Assembly: GCA_019894655.1 (NCBI GenBank)
Contig: JAGXNZ010000163.1
Location: forward strand, 1 to 9,858
DNA: 9,858 nucleotides
Direction: 5' to 3'
Source: Promethearchaeota archaeon
GTDB taxonomy: Archaea; Asgardarchaeota; Lokiarchaeia; Sigynarchaeales; SOKP01
Below the pieces are notes generated by a model. It searched no databases and was not told where the DNA came from. It was given only the letters and a program-made list of their open reading frames with translations. Both the position numbers and the translations under genes were made by a program. Numbering within the stretch: the stretch's first letter is position 1; the number at the start of each line of letters is the position of its first letter. Of the stretch, positions 5,384-9,858 are shown in pieces.

Positions 5384-7261
5384 TTATTGTATATTTAATT
5401 CTTCGAGTTTTTCTTTTGATGGCCAACCAGTCTCCCAATCCCATCCACGAATTTCATAATACGATTCTAAACTCCCTTCTAAGTCTAATTTCACGCCCCC
5501 TGTTTTACCCGATTTCAATTCCTTGAGAACATGTTTTGGCAATCTGTCATCTTTTCTGGTTGTTCCTAGTTTACAACTTATAAGCCTTTTAAGAGTATTT
5601 ATTCGTTCTCCTACAAGCATCAAGGATTTTTTGTTATAATTTGCGTTTGTAGATGCGTTGATAAATTTGATAATGTGGTCGAGTGGGGGGTTTATGAAAT
5701 TACAATTAGTGGCGGAGTCATCGATTGCTCTTAAATCTTGTAAAGATATAACTCCTTTTTCTCTACCCCTGATTGCGATTCTATCTCCCGCCTTTACCCG
5801 AATTTTCGGATATTTGAAGAGCAATAATTCTGCGCCAAACCAATCACACTTTTCATGGTTCGCTCCCATATAGCAGGTCATATAACTCAACGCTTGTCCG
5901 GAAAATGCTCTCGGATCGTGCATTGGAATTTCCAAACCCTTCACGTGGGCTGCTAATTCGGGATCTACATCGAATTCCTTTGCCATTGCTCTTACTCCAT
6001 CAGCAAGTATATTGCCTATACCTCCTCTAGTTGCAATTTTATCAAGTAATTTTAAAACAAGATCTCCATTTCCCCATTTAATATCTTCAATATCAATATC
6101 ATTTAAGTGCTGTTTAATGTTCTCGATCCCTAAATTATTTTCTACTAAATAAATTAAAAAGGCGATTGAAACTCCACTTGAAATTGTATCAAAACCATAG
6201 ACATTGCACATGTGATTGGAAAGTATTACTTTCTTTGAATCAAAGACGCCACATAATGGTCCAAAAGCAGCTACTGATTCGTATTCTGGACCGTCTACTC
6301 TAATCTCTTTACCATCGTTCTCTACAATGGTTGTTTTACCACATCTCATAGTACACCCAGCACAACCATAATCTAAAACGGGGTATTCTTCTCGTAACGT
6401 TTTTCCCGTAAGTTTATCGGCAAAAAACTCGTTTCTGGTGAAGTAATATCCTGGAGTATCGCCCAGAGCCATTCCCATGTCTAGATAACAATTTGTCCCA
6501 TAGAGGGTGAAAAGAAATGGGACCAAAGTTTTAAGCAGGTCGTTTCGTTTAATGTCTTCTTCTTTCTTTAGTAATTCTCTGCCTATAGCACTATCTGCTA
6601 TCTGAACTCTTTTAGTTCCATGAACTACTACTGCTTTTAGGTTTTTAGAGCCCATGATTGCACCCATGCCAGATCGACCTATGGCACGTCCTTCGTCGTT
6701 AATGATTGCCGCGTATTTTACGAGATTTTCCCCCGCTATACCAATAGTAGCGACTCGAATTTTATCGTTATTTAGTTCGCTTTTCAAAATTGACTGGCTG
6801 TCGTAGGTATCTTTTCCCCAAATAAGGTTACCATCTTTAAATTCAATAGTTTCATCATGAATGTAGAGATAGGTAGGTTTTTTAGATTTTCCGGTAATTA
6901 CTATCGCATCAAAACCACTATTTCGTAAAGAAATAGGGAAATAACCTCCAGAAGTACCTTCTCCCCAAATTCCCGTGAGAGGAGAGATTGCAGTTACCGA
7001 ATATCGCCCCGAAGATGGTCGGTTTGTGCCTGTTACTGGTCCGGTAGCAAATATTAGAGGATTTATCTCAGAATAAGGATCGTTTTTTAAAATTCTATAA
7101 TCGGTTTCCGATAACAAATCGTACGTTAATTTAGCGCTCAATCCCGTGCCTCCAAGATAATCTTTCGCGATTTGGGTATCTAACTCTTTAACATCAACTT
7201 TTTCGTCAGTTAAGTTAACATATGCTATTTTTCCATTATATCCAATTAAATTTTCACTCAT
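5384..7261 (-). CDS. Aldehyde:ferredoxin oxidoreductase family protein (tungsten-bis-pterin type)
   Basis: A 625-residue member of the AOR family, oxidising aldehydes to carboxylic acids with ferredoxin as electron acceptor, through a tungsten (or molybdenum) bis-pyranopterin and one [4Fe-4S] cluster. The N-terminal domain starts GYNGKIAYVNLT (7-18), with GGTG (37-40) and the pterin-binding TGPVTGTNRPSSGR (73-86). The cluster ligands are C300, C303 and C307 (CxxCxxxC) with the distant C520. GPEYES (324-329) and the active-site histidine in HDPR (448-451) are conserved. Length is normal and the protein complete. The ATG at 7261 is preferred over 7279 because GAGGG lies six bases before it and the family usually begins close to the GYNGK motif. 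It follows the iron alcohol dehydrogenase by 18 bases in one probable transcript, suggesting alcohol-to-acid conversion. Substrate range (aliphatic, aromatic, formaldehyde or other AOR subtypes) is not determined. Confidence 0.94.
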   Translation of the reverse strand: MSENLIGYNGKIAYVNLTDEKVDVKELDTQIAKDYLGGTGLSAKLTYDLLSETDYRILKNDPYSEINPLIFATGPVTGTNRPSSGRYSVTAISPLTGIWGEGTSGGYFPISLRNSGFDAIVITGKSKKPTYLYIHDETIEFKDGNLIWGKDTYDSQSILKSELNNDKIRVATIGIAGENLVKYAAIINDEGRAIGRSGMGAIMGSKNLKAVVVHGTKRVQIADSAIGRELLKKEEDIKRNDLLKTLVPFLFTLYGTNCYLDMGMALGDTPGYYFTRNEFFADKLTGKTLREEYPVLDYGCAGCTMRCGKTTIVENDGKEIRVDGPEYESVAAFGPLCGVFDSKKVILSNHMCNVYGFDTISSGVSIAFLIYLVENNLGIENIKQHLNDIDIEDIKWGNGDLVLKLLDKIATRGGIGNILADGVRAMAKEFDVDPELAAHVKGLEIPMHDPRAFSGQALSYMTCYMGANHEKCDWFGAELLLFKYPKIRVKAGDRIAIRGREKGVISLQDLRAIDDSATNCNFINPPLDHIIKFINASTNANYNKKSLMLVGERINTLKRLISCKLGTTRKDDRLPKHVLKELKSGKTGGVKLDLEGSLESYYEIRGWDWETGWPSKEKLEELNIQ

Positions 7262-7267
7262 TTTTTT

Positions 7268-7272
7268 CCCTC
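7268..7272 (-). promoter_or_regulatory. Ribosome binding site deciding the aldehyde oxidoreductase start
   Basis: GAGGG on the minus strand lies six bases before the ATG at 7261. It falls inside the codons that would follow the upstream in-frame ATG at 7279, which itself has no ribosome site and abuts the alcohol dehydrogenase stop codon. Confidence 0.6.
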
Positions 7273-7279
7273 TTACCAT

Positions 7280-8572
7280 CTAAAAATCTATATCTTGCCC
7301 ATCCCAGGCATATTCAAATATGGTCCTGAACAGTTTTTCACTCATCGTTCTAAAAGAAGTCAGAGCTACTGCATCATCGGCGGCATAGTTAGTCAATAAA
7401 TCAAGTTTATCGAAGTATTCTTCTTGAGCAATTACAGGATTCTTCATGTCTTTTACGCATATGGGTCCATCAAGAGACACAATAAAATCTTTTATAACTT
7501 GAAGAAATTCAGTAAATAACTCTTTTCTACTCTTGTTATCTTCCTGAATATTGAAAAGAGGAAGTAATAATTTCCACCTATCAGTTACTTTTGCTTGGAA
7601 CGCAAGTGAATAAACTGTGAACAATCCTACGCTGAGTCCATGATGAACATTAAAAATTTTCCCAAAACTGTGCCCTAACGAATGATCTATTCCGGGTGTC
7701 GTGTTTCCAAATCCTATCCCCGCCATCAAAGAAGCCATCTGCATGTGTTCCCTCGCTTCTATATCTTTTGCACCGTATTTATATGCTCTCGGTAAATATT
7801 TTAGTATTTCTTTTATCGCGGTTGAATTCATCGAGTCAACATATGGGCTGCCCCAATTCGATACAAAACTTCCAAGAGCATGAGAAAAGGCATCCAAACC
7901 GGTAGCCATAGTCAGAAATGGAGGTAAATCCTTTACAAAATCTGTAAATAAAATGGTTATGTCAGCGCATAACTCATCGCTTAGCACCTCAAGTTTTTTT
8001 GGAGGGTCACGATCAGTGTCAGTAATTACAGCAACTTGGGTTACTTCTGAACCAGTCCCAGATGTTGTAGGGATCGCTACAAAATATTTGAATTTCTTTC
8101 GCAATCCTACACAGCCAAAATACGGTAAGATCATGAAAAGATTTACTTCCGGTTTTTCGTACTTAACCATTACCATTTTCGTAGTATCCATTACGCTACC
8201 ACCCCCTATAGCAATTAACACTTGCGGTTTAAATTCCTCGCAAATTTTAACACCTTCATAAATAGTTGGAATTGGTACTTCAGGTTCTACTCCAGACCAA
8301 ATTTTATATTCCATTTCAATTAAATCAAGATATTCAGTTATATATTTAGCGAATTTCTGAGTAAATGAATCTGTTATAATTAGCGCTCGTCTATCTTCTT
8401 TGTCAATTGTTGCCTCTAATAAATGAGCTACACGAAGGAGGGAAGCTTTTCCTTGATAAATTTTAGATGAAATGTAGGTTGACATGCCTCCTCTTAAAGC
8501 TCTGCCCCCCATTAATCCCATCATATCCTTAATTATTGTCGCTTCATACCATGCTAATTTTTTTTCCACCAA
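7280..8572 (-). CDS. Iron-containing (group III) alcohol dehydrogenase
   Basis: A 430-residue NAD(P)-dependent alcohol dehydrogenase of the Fe-ADH family, interconverting alcohols and aldehydes or ketones. The cofactor motif GGGSVMD is at 123-129. The four metal ligands are placed as in FucO-type enzymes: D227 and H231 four apart, H297 and H311 fourteen apart, with the further conserved H301. PTTSGTGSEVT, a family hallmark, is present. The common HALE after the second ligand is HALG here. The protein is longer than the usual 380-400 residues, partly through a basic N-terminal extension. Translation starts at TTG 8572 or the adjacent GTG 8569, with a stop codon three codons upstream and AAGGAGAT at 8582-8589. 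Eighteen bases separate it from the aldehyde oxidoreductase start, so the two are likely one operon. Whether it oxidises alcohols or acts as an aldehyde reductase or hydroxyacid transhydrogenase is not visible. Confidence 0.93.
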   Translation of the reverse strand: MVEKKLAWYEATIIKDMMGLMGGRALRGGMSTYISSKIYQGKASLLRVAHLLEATIDKEDRRALIITDSFTQKFAKYITEYLDLIEMEYKIWSGVEPEVPIPTIYEGVKICEEFKPQVLIAIGGGSVMDTTKMVMVKYEKPEVNLFMILPYFGCVGLRKKFKYFVAIPTTSGTGSEVTQVAVITDTDRDPPKKLEVLSDELCADITILFTDFVKDLPPFLTMATGLDAFSHALGSFVSNWGSPYVDSMNSTAIKEILKYLPRAYKYGAKDIEAREHMQMASLMAGIGFGNTTPGIDHSLGHSFGKIFNVHHGLSVGLFTVYSLAFQAKVTDRWKLLLPLFNIQEDNKSRKELFTEFLQVIKDFIVSLDGPICVKDMKNPVIAQEEYFDKLDLLTNYAADDAVALTSFRTMSEKLFRTIFEYAWDGQDIDF

Positions 8573-8581
8573 TTTTATCTA

Positions 8582-8589
8582 ATCTCCTT
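8582..8589 (-). promoter_or_regulatory. Ribosome binding site of the iron alcohol dehydrogenase
   Basis: AAGGAGAT on the minus strand lies 9 bases before the TTG start codon. It is among the best ribosome sites in the window, and it supports a non-ATG start because no in-frame ATG lies nearby and TAG closes the frame upstream. Confidence 0.65.
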
Positions 8590-8612
8590 GAATTATTAAT
8601 GTTTTTTTTATC

Positions 8613-8626
8613 TTAAATTAAATTTT
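8613..8626 (-). promoter_or_regulatory. Possible TATA element for the alcohol dehydrogenase/aldehyde oxidoreductase unit
   Basis: The minus strand reads AAATTTAATTTAAG here, which would place the transcription start around 8593, just before the ribosome site. The whole 8590-8783 gap is extremely AT-rich, so other TATA-like matches exist and the choice is weak. Confidence 0.3.
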
Positions 8627-8773
8627 TTAGATATAATTTTGTATCTTTTTGATTATTATCTATTGAATAGTAACTTGAATATATACTTATAGAGTAATTA
8701 GAATAATTAGACGTAATTATAGATCTTATTAATTCAAAAATTTTTATAGATTTTTTAATACTCTCAACTACTT

Positions 8774-8781
8774 AAAAAAAA
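8774..8781 (-). terminator. U-tract terminator of the hydroxyacyl-CoA dehydrogenase gene
   Basis: Eight T bases on the minus strand begin three bases after the TGA stop, without a hairpin. This suggests that the hydroxyacyl-CoA dehydrogenase is mainly transcribed separately from the alcohol dehydrogenase downstream. Confidence 0.5.
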
Positions 8782-8783
8782 TA

Positions 8784-9731
8784 TCAAATACGTTTAAAAG
8801 AAGTTAATTTTTCAAGAAATTCAAGTTGGCGCAAATAAAGTCTGTCTCGCTTTTTCAATATTTCTTCCTCGCTTTTTCCGTGATAATCGTATAATCCTTT
8901 CCCAGTTTTAGCTCCAAGATGATTATTATCTACTTTGTCTTGGATTAAACCTAAGGTTCCTCCTTTAGATTTTATTATATCTAATACTAAATCAAGTCCA
9001 GTGAAGTCTTGAGATTGGGCAATACCCACAATTGGTAATCTAATACCTAAAGTCGATTTAATCGCAAGATCAATTTGTTCTGGTGTTGCTATTTTCCTAG
9101 CTAATAATTCATACATAGCGCCATATAATGCATTTTGAATACGGTTCACTATATATGAGGGAATAAATTTCTTAATTACAATTGGTTTTTTTCCTATTTT
9201 TTGAATTAAATTAACGGAAAAATCTACAACTTCTTGGGATGTTTTTCTACCTGGTACTACTTCTACAACGGGGATTATATGCGGTGGCGAAAACCAATGA
9301 TGAGCTATTACTCGGCTTCTATTTTTAACACCTCTAGTAATTTGAAAGATATCTAAAGAGGAGGTATTACTTGCGAGAATTGCATTCTCAGGACAAAATT
9401 CAGACAGTTGATTGAACAAGTGTTTCTTTAAATCTGGATTTTCAAATACTGCTTCTACTACAAACATCTTTTCATGAGCAGCTTCCTTTAGGTCAGTTTT
9501 TGGGTGAATTCTTTCGATTATTGAGAGAATTTCGTCATTTTGTACTCTATCGAATTCAGCTAATACCTCAAGATTTGACATAATCAAATCTAATGCATGG
9601 TCAAGTTTCTTCTGATGTGTATCTACGAGATCTACTTCAAAACCAGCTTGAGCGTATACTTGGGCTATTGAATGTCCCATTGTACCGGCTCCAATTATTA
9701 AGACGCTATTCAAATCTTCAATTTCTATCAA
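8784..9731 (-). CDS. 3-hydroxyacyl-CoA dehydrogenase (3-hydroxybutyryl-CoA dehydrogenase type)
   Basis: A 315-residue NAD-dependent dehydrogenase oxidising (S)-3-hydroxyacyl-CoA to 3-oxoacyl-CoA in beta-oxidation, or the reverse in butyrate-type synthesis. The Rossmann motif GAGTMG is at 14-19, with D37 selecting NAD. The conserved SNTSS is at 121-125 (S124 matching the substrate-contact serine). The catalytic pair is H145 in HWFSPPH and E157, twelve residues later as in the human enzyme, and N196 lies in the VNR segment of the C-terminal helical domain. GKGLYDY closes the usual core. A 30-residue, mostly charged helical tail follows. The start is TTG at 9731 with GTGAT (9737-9741) five bases ahead; TGA closes the frame three codons upstream. 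HWFSPP in place of HFFNPV is also found in carnitine dehydrogenase- and lambda-crystallin-like relatives, so a different hydroxyacid substrate is possible. It lies upstream of the alcohol and aldehyde enzymes, on the same strand but behind its own terminator. Confidence 0.92.
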   Translation of the reverse strand: MIEIEDLNSVLIIGAGTMGHSIAQVYAQAGFEVDLVDTHQKKLDHALDLIMSNLEVLAEFDRVQNDEILSIIERIHPKTDLKEAAHEKMFVVEAVFENPDLKKHLFNQLSEFCPENAILASNTSSLDIFQITRGVKNRSRVIAHHWFSPPHIIPVVEVVPGRKTSQEVVDFSVNLIQKIGKKPIVIKKFIPSYIVNRIQNALYGAMYELLARKIATPEQIDLAIKSTLGIRLPIVGIAQSQDFTGLDLVLDIIKSKGGTLGLIQDKVDNNHLGAKTGKGLYDYHGKSEEEILKKRDRLYLRQLEFLEKLTSFKRI

Positions 9732-9765
9732 TCTAAATCACAAGGTCATTTTTAGTTTCATTAAA

Positions 9766-9776
9766 TTATTATATGA
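9766..9776 (-). promoter_or_regulatory. TATA-like box of the hydroxyacyl-CoA dehydrogenase gene
   Basis: The minus strand reads CATATAATAA here. A start site 26 bases on (about 9745) leaves a short leader that includes the GTGAT ribosome site before the TTG start, so position and leader agree. Confidence 0.4.
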
Positions 9777-9823
9777 TCTCGTTCAAAATAAAATTATCAA
9801 AACTAATTTAATAATGATTATCG

Positions 9824-9858
9824 ATGAGTGAAGAAATAAAAATTGTTTCTATAATAGG
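9824..9858 (+). CDS. Start of a plus-strand gene cut by the window edge
   Basis: From ATG 9824 the frame reads MSEEIKIVSIIG before the sequence ends, and no earlier in-frame start exists close by. A hydrophobic strand leading into a glycine is typical of the first beta strand of a Rossmann or P-loop fold, but eleven codons cannot identify a family. It would be divergent from the hydroxyacyl-CoA dehydrogenase gene, the 92 bases between them holding both promoters. An AT-rich stretch at 9789-9802 lies at the right distance for a leaderless start. Confidence 0.4.
   Translation, partial: MSEEIKIVSII

Noticed and set aside
7701..8261. Open frames of 60-100 codons on the plus strand opposite the iron alcohol dehydrogenase.
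   Set aside because: The minus-strand gene there has full family motifs and metal ligands; the antisense frames have no ribosome sites or recognisable motifs.
8622..8779. A start-less minus-strand open frame of about 50 codons in the gap between the two dehydrogenases, with an N-terminal stretch (ESIKKSIKIFELIRSI) faintly like an IclR-type regulator.
   Set aside because: It has no ATG, GTG or TTG at its beginning. After the first 18 residues it turns into low-complexity Asn/Ser/Tyr/Ile, as expected from random AT-rich DNA, and it overlaps the terminator and promoter positions.
1..9858. CRISPR arrays, tRNA or rRNA genes, transposase genes and phage or defence genes.
   Set aside because: No regularly spaced repeats, tRNA-like cloverleaf, rRNA sequence, insertion-sequence ends or matching protein motifs were seen on either strand.

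Overview
The window is strongly AT-rich and looks archaeal. TATA-like elements sit about 26 bases ahead of several start codons, three genes appear leaderless, other genes carry GGAG/GAGGG-type ribosome sites, and genes end in bare T-tracts with no hairpin. The gene set (a tungsten-type aldehyde:ferredoxin oxidoreductase, an iron-type alcohol dehydrogenase, a 3-hydroxyacyl-CoA dehydrogenase, an AcoX-like ATP-NAD kinase homologue and a eukaryote-like ketosphinganine-reductase homologue) suggests an anaerobic, organic-carbon-oxidising archaeon. An Asgard (Lokiarchaeia-like) host is my best guess, made by impression and not proven here.

Layout. Positions 118-2289 (+) hold an NAD-type short-chain dehydrogenase (SDR), then a two-gene unit: a small four-helix membrane protein and an SDR with the signature of 3-ketodihydrosphingosine reductase. 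Positions 2290-2955 hold no intact gene. They contain a broken open frame (2344-2700) whose strand order resembles a ubiquitin-like beta-grasp protein, followed by a second, more damaged remnant (2710-2902). A class I methyltransferase follows on the minus strand (2956-3582). Positions 3583-4247 again hold no intact gene: a minus-strand coding-like piece interrupted by TAG and a plus-strand piece resembling a carboxypeptidase-regulatory-like beta-sandwich overlap there, next to a 13-bp tandem duplication. An AcoX/NAD-kinase-like gene (4248-5354, +) converges on a long minus-strand block: 3-hydroxyacyl-CoA dehydrogenase (9731-8784), iron alcohol dehydrogenase (8572-7280) and aldehyde:ferredoxin oxidoreductase (7261-5384). 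The first codons of another plus-strand gene run off the right edge.

How it fits together. The alcohol dehydrogenase and the aldehyde oxidoreductase are close enough to be co-transcribed. Together they could carry an alcohol through its aldehyde to a carboxylic acid, reducing NAD(P) and then ferredoxin, or run in reverse. The hydroxyacyl-CoA dehydrogenase next door is a beta-oxidation/butyrate-type enzyme, so the block reads as anaerobic acyl/alcohol metabolism. The left-hand SDRs may belong to lipid or polyketide-like carbonyl chemistry. The two gene-poor stretches are best read as decaying small genes. I see no CRISPR array, tRNA, rRNA, transposase or defence system.
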